Source: an uncultured Bacteroidaceae bacterium (GTDB taxonomy: Bacteria; Bacteroidota; Bacteroidia; Bacteroidales; Bacteroidaceae). From it: 64,000 nt of DNA. The stretch is from assembly GCA_934426255.1 (NCBI GenBank), contig CAKRYD010000010.1, positions 16,702 through 80,701 of the forward strand, given 5' to 3'. The notes beneath the pieces are model-generated. The model did not search any database and was not told the origin of the DNA. It saw only the letters and a list, made by a program, of their open reading frames with translations. Shown piece by piece: positions 43,412-52,220 of this stretch. Each line of letters opens with the position of its first letter. Positions within the stretch are counted from its first letter, which is position 1. Both the position numbers and the translations under genes were made by a program.

Positions 43412-45507
43412 TTGCTTGCTGGTGTTGAGGCCTTTGCAATACCATCTCTTTCCAAAAGGGCTTTGATTGACGGCCGGCGTTTGCGGAAACGCCTGTATAA
43501 TATTTGTGGATGTACGGTGTTTCCTTTTTCAAGTATATTGTGGCGGAAGCTTTCGGCAGCCTCTTGGCTGAAAATGCCTTTTTCTTTGAAGAGCGAGAAA
43601 GCGTCGGCATCCAATACCTCGGCCCATTTGTAACAGTAATAGCCGGCAGCATAGCCACCTGTCATGATATGTTGAAATTGGACGCTCATGCAGGTTTTCA
43701 ATGTCTGCGGAAAGAAGACGGCGCGCTTCCATGCCCGTTTTTCAAACTGTATTATGTTGTCTTCTAAAGGTTGCTGCTGTGTGTAATAAGCCATGTCGAG
43801 CAGACAGAAGCTGACTTGGCGCATGCAGGCATAGGCGGCATTGAACGTCTTGCCGTCTATGACCCGCTGTATAAGCTCGTCGGGAATAATCTCGCCTGTT
43901 TTATAATGTTTGGCGAAGCTTTGCAGAAAATCTTTTTCAAGGGCATAATTCTCCATGAATTGAGAAGGTAATTCTACGAAGTCCCAAAAAACATTGGTTC
44001 CCGATAAGGATTCAAAGCGGCACTTGCTGAAAATCTCGTGCAGGCCGTGCCCGAACTCATGGAGAAAGGTCGATACTTCACCGAGCGTGAGCAGAGCCGG
44101 TTTGTCGGCTGTCGGTTTCGTAAGGTTCATGACCAATGAAACGTGCGGGCGCTTTTCCGTGTTATCATCATTGATACATTGTCCTTGATAACTGGTCATC
44201 CAAGCACCGCTCTTCTTGTTTTTTCGGGGGAAAAAGTCAGTATATAGCAGGGCAAGGTAACTTCCGTCTTTGTCAAACACTTCGTATGCTTCGACATCCG
44301 GATGATAAACGGGTATTTGCGTATTGCGCACGAAAGTAATGCCATAGAGCTTGTTTGCAAGCCCGAATATTCCGCGTTTGACATTGGAAAGTTCGAAATA
44401 TGGGCGAAGCATTTCCGCATCAACGTTATAACGTTTCAATTGAAGCTTGTGGCTATAGAAAGAGAAGTCCCAGGGTTTTAGTTGGAAGTCCTTTCCTTCA
44501 ATTTCGCAGGCCATCGCTTTGATTTCTTCAATGTCGTGACGTGCCGGTGTCTTATAGGCACGTATCAGGCTATTCAAGAAACGTGTAACCGTGGGGACAT
44601 CTTTTGCCATTCTGTGCTGCAGAACAAAATCAGCGAAGGTTGGATAGCCTAAAATTTGTGCGAATTTCAATCGCAAGTTTACGAGCCTTTTTACCAAATC
44701 TAAGTTGTTCTGTTTGTTGGGGTGCGTACACAGCGTATTATATGCCATATACATTTTTCGGCGCAATTCTCGCTTTTCCGAATAGGTCATGAATGGAGAA
44801 TAGCTCGGACCTTGCAAAGTAAACACCCAACCTTTCAGCTTTCTTTCGCTTGCAGCTTGTGCAGCAAGCTCTACTTGGTGATCGGGAAGGCCTGCAAGGT
44901 CATTCTTATCTGTTAGATGTAGGATAAAGGCATTTTGGTCTTTCAGGACATTCTGTGAGAATTGCAAATCGAGCTGTGATAGTTCCAACGATATATCACG
45001 AAGCTTTTGTTTCTTCTCTTGAGGCAGATTAATTCCACGTCTCACAAAGCTCTCATAAGTCTCTTTGAGAAGAGTCTGCTCTTCATCCTTCAATTTTGGA
45101 TGGGAATCGTACACCTTTTTTATCCTTGCAAACAATTCTTCGTTTTGCATGATATTATTTGAATGCTCCGACATGGCAGGAACAAGCTCTTGTGCCAGGT
45201 TTTCAAGCTCATCGCTTGTGTTTGCGCTCAAAAGATTTTCCATTACAGTGCTTGCGCGGCCTAACATTTCCCCGCAGTGTTCAAGAGCTTTCAGTGTGTT
45301 GTTGAATGTTGGGGCTTCCGGATTATTTATGATGCCGTCGATTTCTTTGTCCTCTTCTTTTATACCTCGTAAAATGGCTTCTTTGATGAAATCTGTTGTT
45401 ATGAGATTAAATGGGGTCGCTTCGTGCGGCGTTCTATATGGGTGGAAGAATGGATTTTCAGACTTCGTGTTTGCAATGTGATTGTCCATTATCATATTAT
45501 TTTCCAA
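43408..45507 (-). CDS. M3-family oligopeptidase
   Basis: A 699-residue zinc metallopeptidase of the thimet/Dcp family. The zinc motif is FLHEFGHGLHEIF, with the downstream Glu in LSGTNVFWDFVELPSQFMEN. The protein has no signal peptide, so it is probably cytoplasmic and degrades oligopeptides. It is the first gene of the operon with the deaminase, S41 protease and cyclo-ligase. The start ATG at 45507 is followed by a second at 45495 that is also possible. A TAACTTTG box lies just upstream. Confidence 0.94.
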   Translation of the reverse strand: MENNMIMDNHIANTKSENPFFHPYRTPHEATPFNLITTDFIKEAILRGIKEEDKEIDGIINNPEAPTFNNTLKALEHCGEMLGRASTVMENLLSANTSDELENLAQELVPAMSEHSNNIMQNEELFARIKKVYDSHPKLKDEEQTLLKETYESFVRRGINLPQEKKQKLRDISLELSQLDLQFSQNVLKDQNAFILHLTDKNDLAGLPDHQVELAAQAASERKLKGWVFTLQGPSYSPFMTYSEKRELRRKMYMAYNTLCTHPNKQNNLDLVKRLVNLRLKFAQILGYPTFADFVLQHRMAKDVPTVTRFLNSLIRAYKTPARHDIEEIKAMACEIEGKDFQLKPWDFSFYSHKLQLKRYNVDAEMLRPYFELSNVKRGIFGLANKLYGITFVRNTQIPVYHPDVEAYEVFDKDGSYLALLYTDFFPRKNKKSGAWMTSYQGQCINDDNTEKRPHVSLVMNLTKPTADKPALLTLGEVSTFLHEFGHGLHEIFSKCRFESLSGTNVFWDFVELPSQFMENYALEKDFLQSFAKHYKTGEIIPDELIQRVIDGKTFNAAYACMRQVSFCLLDMAYYTQQQPLEDNIIQFEKRAWKRAVFFPQTLKTCMSVQFQHIMTGGYAAGYYCYKWAEVLDADAFSLFKEKGIFSQEAAESFRHNILEKGNTVHPQILYRRFRKRRPSIKALLERDGIAKASTPASK

Positions 45508-45515
45508 TTATGATA

Positions 45516-45523
45516 CAAAGTTA
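45516..45523 (-). promoter_or_regulatory. -7 box of the M3 peptidase operon
   Basis: TAACTTTG on the minus strand lies 9 nt before the ATG at 45507. A TTG 22 bp upstream is a weak -33. If used, the transcript would be almost leaderless or start at the ATG at 45495. Confidence 0.5.
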
Positions 45524-45614
45524 CTGCTTTCTTTTTTAGGGAAAACAATGTAGCCTGTTTTTCACTTCAAAAGTGCTCTCAATTGTCATGTTCCTGTACA
45601 AAATGAACCAGGCT

Positions 45615-46274
45615 CTATAATTTAGGGATGACAACTCGCTTGCGTTCAAGCTCTATCAGCCCGTTTTTTTTCAAACTGTTTAGTACTCGAGACAGATTTA
45701 AGCGCGTTGCATCAATATATACTGCTAAGTCAACCATTTTGCCAATGATTTCCTTTCTACCTGATGGCAAAGTAAAGTTATGCTGGCAAACTTGCAAGAA
45801 TCTGCGTGTCAAAGAAGCAGAAGGCGTTTCCCATAAGGCTTTATCGGCTCGTTGAAGCCGCGTACTCAGCAGATTGAGCATGTTAAAACGGAATACATCG
45901 TAGTTCAGCATTATTTGTGAAACGGATTCCTTGCTGATTGTAAGCGTTTGGATATCTGTTTCGGCCATGTAAGTTCTGTTGTGGTACTGTGAAACGCCAA
46001 AAATGTTTTCTGCGCCTACAACCGCCGGCGTTTTCAATTGCTCGGCAAAAACAACGCGATTATTTGTCGAGGCATGTGAAACTCTCAGATTCCCTTTCAA
46101 AAGAAAAAGCAGATTATGGCAGGGGTCTGTTTCGAGACGAATGACACTTCCATCCGAAAATTTCTGAAAGTGCATCTTTACTTTTGAAACTATTTCTGTC
46201 AAGTCATTGAGACCAAGCCCTTGGAACAAGGGCTGCTGCAAGAGCATTTTGTAGAAGGAGTCCTGCGGTTGCAT
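45615..46274 (-). CDS. Crp/Fnr-family transcriptional regulator
   Basis: A 219-residue regulator. The N-terminal cyclic-nucleotide-binding-like barrel spans about residues 15-125 (LLFLLKGNLRVSHA, PAVVGAENIFG). The C-terminal winged helix is MVDLAVYIDATRLNLSRVLNS followed by LKKNGLIELERKRVVI. There is no FNR-type cysteine cluster, so it is not an iron-sulfur oxygen sensor. The ligand is unknown. The start at 46274 lies 7 nt after the apbE stop, so it is co-transcribed with apbE; the frame open to 46406 lies within apbE and is not conserved. Confidence 0.88.
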   Translation of the reverse strand: MQPQDSFYKMLLQQPLFQGLGLNDLTEIVSKVKMHFQKFSDGSVIRLETDPCHNLLFLLKGNLRVSHASTNNRVVFAEQLKTPAVVGAENIFGVSQYHNRTYMAETDIQTLTISKESVSQIMLNYDVFRFNMLNLLSTRLQRADKALWETPSASLTRRFLQVCQHNFTLPSGRKEIIGKMVDLAVYIDATRLNLSRVLNSLKKNGLIELERKRVVIPKL

Positions 46275-46281
46275 GGAAATG

Positions 46282-47328
46282 TTATTTAATGATTGATTGT
46301 CGTAGTGAGTCTGAACACCAAGTCTTGTAAAGTCCGGCTGAATCGGTGTAAATAAGCAGGGCTTGCAAGCGAGGATTACGGGCAAGCACTTTTTTTGCTT
46401 TTTCAAGCCCCATTACCATGAAAGAAGTGGCATAAGCATCGGCTTCGGCGCATGTTTGTGCCAATACTGTTGATGAAAGAATGGAATGCTGCACAGGATA
46501 GCCGGTTTGCGGGTCTATCGTATGGGCATACTTCTTGCCATTTTGATAATAAAAGTTTCGATAATTGCCGCTTGTGGCCAAAGCGACATTTGTCAGCTTT
46601 AGTACATTTTGCAGCGTGTTGTCTTGCGATTTATTGTCATCTTGCGGGCGCACAATGCCGATTGTCCAGTTTTCGTGCTGCCCATTTACGCCGTGTGCCC
46701 GGATTTCTCCTCCTATTTCAATCATATAGTTTTCTACGTTATTGCTTTCAAGAAATTGGGCAACGCGGTCGCAACCGTATCCTTTGGCAACTCCGCTGCA
46801 ATCCAGCATAATGCGAGAGTCGTTTTTAACGAGCTGGTCATTTTCAATCCTCACTTTATTGTATCCTACCATGTCGAGCAGGCTGTCTATTTGCTGCGGA
46901 TTGAGATTCTTTTTGTTTTTAAAGCCGAATCCCCAGGCATTGACCAATGGAGCAATGGTTATATCAAAAGCACCGTCTGTCTGGTGTGCGATTTCCATTG
47001 ATATATGAAAAACTTCCCTGAACAATGGGTCGGTGGCTTTCCCCTTATTCGAGTTAATCAAACTGATTGTACTATTGGGATTAAACGTGGAAAGGGAATT
47101 GTCGACTTTCCTCAATTCGTTTAAGATGCCGTTGCTCAGATTCTCATTGCTTTGGTAGGTTATGTGATAAGTTGTTCCGAAGATGCGACCTTCGCTTTTC
47201 TTATAAGGTACCGGTTTATGTGAATTTGTCACGACCCATATGCTACCTACAATAAGAAACAGAAGAGAAACTGCTTGTATGACATATTTTGTTTTCTTGC
47301 TTATCATTCTTTCTGTGTTTTGTGCCAT
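46282..47328 (-). CDS. apbE: FAD:protein FMN transferase
   Basis: A 348-residue ApbE enzyme that attaches FMN covalently to Thr/Ser of secreted or membrane redox proteins. An N-terminal membrane anchor (YVIQAVSLLFLIVGSIWVVT) places it on the periplasmic side. Signatures are GTTYHITYQS, DCSGVAKGYGCDRVA, YMIEIGGEIRAHG, ATSGNYRNF and HTIDPQTGYPV. Family targets include NqrB/NqrC and RnfG/RnfD subunits, none of which is in the window. It sits 9 nt after the DUF6048 gene and before the Crp-type regulator. Confidence 0.95.
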   Translation of the reverse strand: MAQNTERMISKKTKYVIQAVSLLFLIVGSIWVVTNSHKPVPYKKSEGRIFGTTYHITYQSNENLSNGILNELRKVDNSLSTFNPNSTISLINSNKGKATDPLFREVFHISMEIAHQTDGAFDITIAPLVNAWGFGFKNKKNLNPQQIDSLLDMVGYNKVRIENDQLVKNDSRIMLDCSGVAKGYGCDRVAQFLESNNVENYMIEIGGEIRAHGVNGQHENWTIGIVRPQDDNKSQDNTLQNVLKLTNVALATSGNYRNFYYQNGKKYAHTIDPQTGYPVQHSILSSTVLAQTCAEADAYATSFMVMGLEKAKKVLARNPRLQALLIYTDSAGLYKTWCSDSLRQSIIK

Positions 47329-47337
47329 GAATTTCTC

Positions 47338-48078
47338 CTAAATGTCAAAAATCAGGTTGAATGTTCCGCCAAAATTGTGCGTGTCGTTTTTGCCAAATCC
47401 CGGAACATACCATGCCTGTCCTATATCGGATTCTTTTTGGCTGAGCCGCATTCGGTAGCGCAACGACCACCCCATATGAAAGCACCCCCATATCTTGGCC
47501 TCTAATCCGAAAACCAATTCGCTCCACGAACAATCGGACTTAAGTCCCTTGAAACTGTAGGGAACGCTTTCCTGCCAAACCGGATCTACAAGGTCCGGGC
47601 CTGTCAGGTCAAACTTTATTTGGGAGTAGGCATAGCGCAGACCCACAAATACGCGGTTGCCTGAGCGCAAGTCTTTGGCAAGGTTATAATCGCATCCTAT
47701 TCTCATATAGGGTGAGTTCGTTTTGAAGTGTAAGTCTGTCTCACCGTCTTGATGGTCGCTGTGTCCTAATCCTAATTCCACGGTGGGGAAAAATCTTCCT
47801 TTCAGGTTAATGCGGAAAGCACCTTCAATTTGTCCGTAAGTTGCGGCTTTGTACATGATAAGTCCCAATAAGTCGCCCGAAACCGACATTCCTTCAAAGA
47901 AATGCATGGGGCGTGCCTGTAGTGAGGCTTTTACGGAGTCGATAGCCGGTTGGTACTGTACGCCCATCGTCCGCTGTTGTGGTTGCTGCGGTTGTGTCGG
48001 TTCCTGAGCGGATGCCGACAAGGCAAACAGCAAACTAATGATGGCTGAAATATATTTGGAGATTTTCTTTTTCGTCAT
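47338..48078 (-). CDS. DUF6048 outer-membrane-type protein
   Basis: A 246-residue protein with a signal peptide (KYISAIISLLFALSASAQ). A Gln/Pro-rich spacer is followed by a beta-strand-rich body (FEGMSVSGDLLGLIMYKA, RFFPTVELGLGHSDHQDG, GNRVFVGLRYAYSQIKFD) that ends in FNLIFDI. This pattern suggests a small outer-membrane barrel. The family has no known role. The gene overlaps DUF6452 by 44 nt in another frame and is followed by apbE. Confidence 0.78.
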   Translation of the reverse strand: MTKKKISKYISAIISLLFALSASAQEPTQPQQPQQRTMGVQYQPAIDSVKASLQARPMHFFEGMSVSGDLLGLIMYKAATYGQIEGAFRINLKGRFFPTVELGLGHSDHQDGETDLHFKTNSPYMRIGCDYNLAKDLRSGNRVFVGLRYAYSQIKFDLTGPDLVDPVWQESVPYSFKGLKSDCSWSELVFGLEAKIWGCFHMGWSLRYRMRLSQKESDIGQAWYVPGFGKNDTHNFGGTFNLIFDI

Positions 48079-48556
48079 AGTTTACATCAGGATTTGCAAC
48101 GACAATGCTGTCAATGACAGTGTTGATGTCGGCTGTTGGTATGCCTCGTGTGATGCGTACTCCTGTTATGGTATGAAAAAATGCCGTACTGCAGTCAAGC
48201 GATACAAAATGCGGCTCATTTGTGTGGCTCACGAAGATGCTGTCTGTGGTTGTCCCTGTTTTTGAGACGACCCGAAAGAGCAAAGTGTCGGTCTTCTGAG
48301 CATATCCCATGGGAAGTTTCACCCTGTTAAAGTTTATTCCACGGTTTAACAGCGTAGTGTCGCGCCGTCCGACGGCCACTATGCTTAGTGTATCGGTTAT
48401 GTTGGCTTGTAGTCCGGTGTGCGAGTCATAAAAGCATGCCGTCATGCTTACTGTATTGTTGAGCGGGCAATCCGTACTGCTGCATTGGCAAAACAGCCCT
48501 TGCATACCTATTATAATGATGACAATGAAAAGTTGGAAACGGCACTTAAATTTCAT
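48035..48556 (-). CDS. DUF6452 lipoprotein
   Basis: A 173-residue predicted lipoprotein (lipobox region GLFCQCSS, Cys about 25) followed by a beta-rich domain with KLPMGYAQKTDTLLFRV and TNEPHFVSLDCSTAFFHTI. It overlaps the GT2 gene upstream by 11 nt and DUF6048 downstream by 44 nt. DUF6452 and DUF6048 travel together in Bacteroidetes, which suggests a shared envelope function. None has been described that I know of. Confidence 0.78.
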   Translation of the reverse strand: MKFKCRFQLFIVIIIIGMQGLFCQCSSTDCPLNNTVSMTACFYDSHTGLQANITDTLSIVAVGRRDTTLLNRGINFNRVKLPMGYAQKTDTLLFRVVSKTGTTTDSIFVSHTNEPHFVSLDCSTAFFHTITGVRITRGIPTADINTVIDSIVVANPDVNYDEKENLQIYFSHH

Positions 48557-49499
48557 CCTCTATTTGGTAATTGTTGCGGTTGTCTGCGTTACGGCTTATC
48601 AATTCGCCCACGAATCCGGTCATAAACAATTGAGTGCCGAGTATCATCATGGTAAGAGCAATATAAAAATAGGGAGAATCGGTTACCAATGGTGCGGGAA
48701 TCCCATTTGACAGCGCACAGAGCTTGGTTGCGCCTACAATGATGATGGCCAGAAAGCCGATGAAGAACATCAGCGAGCCCAAAAATCCGAAGACATGCAT
48801 CGGTTTTGTTCCGAACTGCGTCAGAAACCACAGACTCATCAGGTCAAGGTAACCATTGAAAAAGCGATTCAATCCGCCGAACTTCGTGCTGCCGTATTTT
48901 CGTGCTTGATGGTGAACCACTTTTTCGCCTATCTTTGAAAATCCGGCATTCTTTGCCAGATATGGTATGTAGCGGTGCATTTCACCATATACTTCAATGT
49001 TTTTTACCACTTGCAGCTTATAGGCTTTCAGCCCACAATTGAAATCATGCAGGTTGTGTATGCCGCTTACCTTGCGTGCCGTTGCGTTGAAGAGCTTTGT
49101 CGGGATGGTTTTTGACAATGGATCGTAGCGTTTTTTCTTGTAGCCTGAAACCAAATCATACCCTTCTTCCGTAATCATCTTGTATAATTCCGGAATTTCA
49201 TCCGGTGAATCTTGAAGGTCTGCGTCCATGGTAATGACAACATCGCCTTGTGCCTTTTTGAAACCCACATAAAGAGCCGCCGATTTGCCATAGTTGCGGC
49301 GAAACCTGATGCCTCTCACATTGGCGTTGCTGCTGCCAAGTTCCTGAATCTTTTCCCATGAAGAATCTGTGCTACCGTCGTTGACAAATATCACTTCAAA
49401 GCTGTATCCGTTTGTCTGCATGGTTCTTTTGATCCATTCAAACAGCTCCGGAATACTTTCTTCTTCATTATATAGAGGTATTACAATCGAAATGTCCAT
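48546..49499 (-). CDS. GT2 glycosyltransferase of the DPM1/GtrB type
   Basis: A 317-residue polyprenyl-phosphate sugar transferase. The GT-A motifs are IPLYNEEESIPELFEWI, VIFVNDGSTDSSWEKIQ and ITMDADLQDSPDEIPEL. Two C-terminal membrane helices (FGFLGSLMFFIGFLAIIIVG and SPYFYIALTMMILGTQLFM) anchor it. It probably transfers a sugar from a nucleotide to a lipid carrier for envelope glycans. The donor is unknown. It follows the DUF4199 gene by 8 nt, a common Bacteroidetes pair. Confidence 0.92.
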   Translation of the reverse strand: MDISIVIPLYNEEESIPELFEWIKRTMQTNGYSFEVIFVNDGSTDSSWEKIQELGSSNANVRGIRFRRNYGKSAALYVGFKKAQGDVVITMDADLQDSPDEIPELYKMITEEGYDLVSGYKKKRYDPLSKTIPTKLFNATARKVSGIHNLHDFNCGLKAYKLQVVKNIEVYGEMHRYIPYLAKNAGFSKIGEKVVHHQARKYGSTKFGGLNRFFNGYLDLMSLWFLTQFGTKPMHVFGFLGSLMFFIGFLAIIIVGATKLCALSNGIPAPLVTDSPYFYIALTMMILGTQLFMTGFVGELISRNADNRNNYQIEDEI

Positions 49500-49507
49500 A
49501 TATGATA

Positions 49508-50089
49508 TTAAATGTTGCGTATGTAAGTTCTTTTTGTTTTGGCAATCAATGCTGTCGGAAAAGACAACAGCAAAGCAAGAATCAGATTGATGTCAATAAT
49601 GTTTGCTGTGATCATGAGCGGAGTCACGCTGCGTAGCAGTTCGTCCATGCTTGAAAAACCGGTTGCTGCGAGTGTCTCGTTTAATTGGTTCTTCAGCTGC
49701 GGTGTGTTCAGCATTTGCTTCATTTCTTCGCTGTGCAGGCGTGCGATATTTGCCTCGGCAAAGCTTCCATGATCAAACATGCTGAAATAGATGTAGGCCG
49801 TTCCGGCTAAAATGGCGGTTGCATAGAGATACATCATAAACGAAAAGAGGTAACATCGTCCGAAATCGACAATGCCGTCAGCTCTTACCTGACGCTCAAA
49901 ATAGCGTGCTGCTATAATGCCTACAAACGGCACGCTGAAAAGTATGAGTGCGTACAAGCTGTGAAGTGCCGGAAACCTGTAGCCGGCCACAAAGCACAGT
50001 AAACCCACACACCAGTAAAGCCCGAATGCTCCTCCCAGTTGCATGGCATAGGCGTTTGTCTGTTTCAGCAGGTCTGAACTTAAAACCAT
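49508..50089 (-). CDS. DUF4199 membrane protein
   Basis: A 193-residue protein with about four hydrophobic helices (AFGLYWCVGLLCFVAGY, LYALILFSVPFVGIIAARYF, YLFSFMMYLYATAILAGTAY and the C-terminal IDINLILALLLSFPTALIA). DUF4199 proteins are found next to GT2 enzymes in this phylum; their function is not known. It is the first gene of a six-gene run ending with the Crp-type regulator. Confidence 0.85.
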   Translation of the reverse strand: MVLSSDLLKQTNAYAMQLGGAFGLYWCVGLLCFVAGYRFPALHSLYALILFSVPFVGIIAARYFERQVRADGIVDFGRCYLFSFMMYLYATAILAGTAYIYFSMFDHGSFAEANIARLHSEEMKQMLNTPQLKNQLNETLAATGFSSMDELLRSVTPLMITANIIDINLILALLLSFPTALIAKTKRTYIRNI

Positions 50090-50118
50090 TTCGGTATTAT
50101 CGTTGATTTATAGGTATG

Positions 50119-50126
50119 CAAAGATA
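50119..50126 (-). promoter_or_regulatory. -7 box of the DUF4199-GT2-apbE-crp run
   Basis: TATCTTTG on the minus strand, 30 nt before the DUF4199 ATG. No clear -33 was found. Confidence 0.5.
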
Positions 50127-50206
50127 CGCCAAGTTGAGCGAAGACAGAAGTGAAAGCCCGAATTTTTCTGTTGTCAGGCTTTTTCGCAGTTGGCCTGGCC
50201 TTATGA

Positions 50207-50250
50207 AAAGAAAGAGGGTGAGTTTTCTTTCGAATCCCACCCTCTTTTTT
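50207..50250 (-). terminator. Terminator after the ECF S-component-like gene
   Basis: AAAGAGGGTG (50211-50220) pairs with CACCCTCTTT (50238-50247), flanked by A and T runs, so it can work on both strands. It separates the 50.3-53.7 kb operon from the DUF4199 promoter. Confidence 0.75.
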
Positions 50251-50256
50251 CGCGCG

Positions 50257-50763
50257 TTATTTATTGACGATATATTTGATACAAGCCAGACCGCCGAAAA
50301 TTTGCAGCAGCAGTCCCGGGATGCCCATCCTGACATCTTGCAAGGCTGTGACAAGGCTTCTTGTGTAGGCCCATTCAAACAAAGTGCCGGCCGATTGGTA
50401 GGCTATTGCCGTTGCTGCGAGCAACAACAGGCTTATCTTTTTGAACTTCCATGCCATAAAAGATGCCGTCAGGGCTAAAAATACGGATTTGGCCATTATG
50501 ATGGGTAGCATTGCAGCTGCGGGCATGCCAAACAAGGCCGAATTGACCAAAGGCGACAGCACGGCCGTCAGCAGGCCTACGCGCCAACCGTATTTGTAGG
50601 CGCCAATCAGCGTAAAGAAATAGATAGGCAGGAATATAGGGCCGCCTTTCGGTATCAGATGGAACAGTTGCGGCAAAACAATGTTCCCGACGATGAAGAT
50701 GGCAGCGGCCGCATAAGTCTTGCTCTCGGTGTAATTCAGTGAATAAAGCTTTACTGTTTGCAT
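50257..50763 (-). CDS. ECF transporter S-component-like membrane protein
   Basis: A 168-residue protein with about five hydrophobic helices (AAAAIFIVGNIVLPQLFHL, GPIFLPIYFFTLIGAYKYG, GLLTAVLSPLVNSALFGMP and others). The pattern resembles substrate-binding S-components of vitamin and cofactor ECF transporters. No EcfA or EcfT gene is adjacent. It follows the Tat aldo/keto reductase gene by 14 nt, so its substrate may relate to that enzyme. Substrate and even transport role are inferred. Confidence 0.6.
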   Translation of the reverse strand: MQTVKLYSLNYTESKTYAAAAIFIVGNIVLPQLFHLIPKGGPIFLPIYFFTLIGAYKYGWRVGLLTAVLSPLVNSALFGMPAAAMLPIIMAKSVFLALTASFMAWKFKKISLLLLAATAIAYQSAGTLFEWAYTRSLVTALQDVRMGIPGLLLQIFGGLACIKYIVNK

Positions 50764-50777
50764 TTCGGCAATGTCTT

Positions 50778-52199
50778 TTAAAGGGTTTCTTGTTTTAGTT
50801 GTTCAACGTATTTGTCTATTTTCTGAAGCTCCATGGGAATCATGATGCGTTGCGGGCAAGCCGGAATGCATTTTCCGCATCCGGTGCAGTGCGAGGCCTG
50901 CCGCAATTTGGGAACGCTCCTGTCGTAGCCCACCAGAAAGGCCCTCCGTTCGCGTGCATAGTCGGGATCCTTGCTGCTGTTGGGCACGTTTCCCTCGCTC
51001 AGGCACTTGTTGTAGTGGACGAGTATACCCGGTATGTCGAGGCCGTAAGGACACGGCATACAGTACTTGCAGTCGTTGCAGGGGATGGTCTTGTAACCTA
51101 CCAGTTCGGCCGCAATGCTTTCCAAAAAGCTCTGGTCTTCTTTTGTCAGCGGTTTGAGCGGGCACAGCGTGTTCAGGTTGTCTCGGAGATGCTCCATAAA
51201 AGTCATTCCGCTCAGTAGAGTGAGTACGCCTTTCGGGGTTGCCGCATATCGGAAAGCCCACGAGGCCACACTGCTTTCGGGGTCGCGTTGTTTTAACTGG
51301 GCTACCAGCTTGTCGGGCATGTTCGAGAGGCGTCCGCCCAGCAGCGGCTCCATGATCACGGCCGGAATCTTTCGCTTTTCGAGTTCGGCATACAGATAGT
51401 CGGCATTGGTGTTCCTCTCGTTTATTTCGTGGGCGTGTTTCCAATCGAGATAGTTCAGCTCTATTTGTACAAAGTCCCAATGTACCTTGCCTTCGTCGTG
51501 GAGCTTGAGCGCATGGTCGTATATGGAAACGTCGCCGTGGTACGAAAATCCCAGGTTGCGGATAATGCCGGCTTTCCTTTTTTCAATCATAAAGTCAAGG
51601 ATGCCGTTATTAATGTATCTGTCTTCAAAGAGAGCCATGGGGTCGTTGCGGTCGTCACTGCCTCCGATGGCGTGAAGCAGATAATAGTCAATATAATCGG
51701 TTTGCAGTTCTTTTAGTGAGTTATGGAACATCTCTATCGAGTCTTTGCGCGAATACGAACCGAAATTTGACATTTTCGTAGCGATGTAGTAGCTCTTTCG
51801 CGGGTGGCGGCTCAAGGCTATTCCCGTGCTTTTTTCCGAGCGTCCCTGACAGTAGACGGGTGATGTGTCAAAATAGTTTACGCCATGCTTCAAGGCATAA
51901 TCTATTTGCTTGTTGACCATTTCCTGATCTATTTCGCCATCGCCTTTTTCGCGTGCGGATATTTTGGCACCGACCGTCGGCAGGCGCATCATGCCATAGC
52001 CGAGGATAGATACCTTGTCGCCCGTGTTGGGGTTGATGCGATAGGTCATTTTCCCCACTGGTGGTTCTTTTTGGCCGTTTTCTTGCTGTGTGTTGCTGCT
52101 GCATCCTGTCACGGCGGCCGTTGTTGTTGCTGCCGCGCCTGCTCCGAAAATTTTCAGGAATGTGCGCCGGTTTATCTTGTGCTTGTCTGGCTTTTCCAT
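50778..52199 (-). CDS. Tat-exported aldo/keto reductase with a C-terminal iron-sulfur domain
   Basis: A 473-residue enzyme. The N-terminus carries a twin-arginine signal (NRRTFLKIFGAG) that ends in a lipobox-like VTGC, so it is probably a Tat-exported lipoprotein. The aldo/keto reductase barrel has VNYFDTSPVY (Asp, Tyr), YYIATKMSNF (Lys) and YYLLHAIGG (His), the catalytic tetrad. The C-terminal domain has CNDCKYCMPCPYGLDIPG and CTGCGKCIPACPQRI, i.e. ferredoxin-type [4Fe-4S] sites. Periplasmic electron supply, rather than NADPH, would be needed. The NapH/NapG-like protein encoded 21 nt upstream is the natural candidate donor. Confidence 0.88.
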   Translation of the reverse strand: MEKPDKHKINRRTFLKIFGAGAAATTTAAVTGCSSNTQQENGQKEPPVGKMTYRINPNTGDKVSILGYGMMRLPTVGAKISAREKGDGEIDQEMVNKQIDYALKHGVNYFDTSPVYCQGRSEKSTGIALSRHPRKSYYIATKMSNFGSYSRKDSIEMFHNSLKELQTDYIDYYLLHAIGGSDDRNDPMALFEDRYINNGILDFMIEKRKAGIIRNLGFSYHGDVSIYDHALKLHDEGKVHWDFVQIELNYLDWKHAHEINERNTNADYLYAELEKRKIPAVIMEPLLGGRLSNMPDKLVAQLKQRDPESSVASWAFRYAATPKGVLTLLSGMTFMEHLRDNLNTLCPLKPLTKEDQSFLESIAAELVGYKTIPCNDCKYCMPCPYGLDIPGILVHYNKCLSEGNVPNSSKDPDYARERRAFLVGYDRSVPKLRQASHCTGCGKCIPACPQRIMIPMELQKIDKYVEQLKQETL

Positions 52200-52220
52200 A
52201 TTCTATGTTGGTTGTGCGGT

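Noticed and set aside
46275..46406. N-terminal extension of the Crp-type regulator
   Set aside because: It overlaps the end of apbE in another frame and has no relation to the family.
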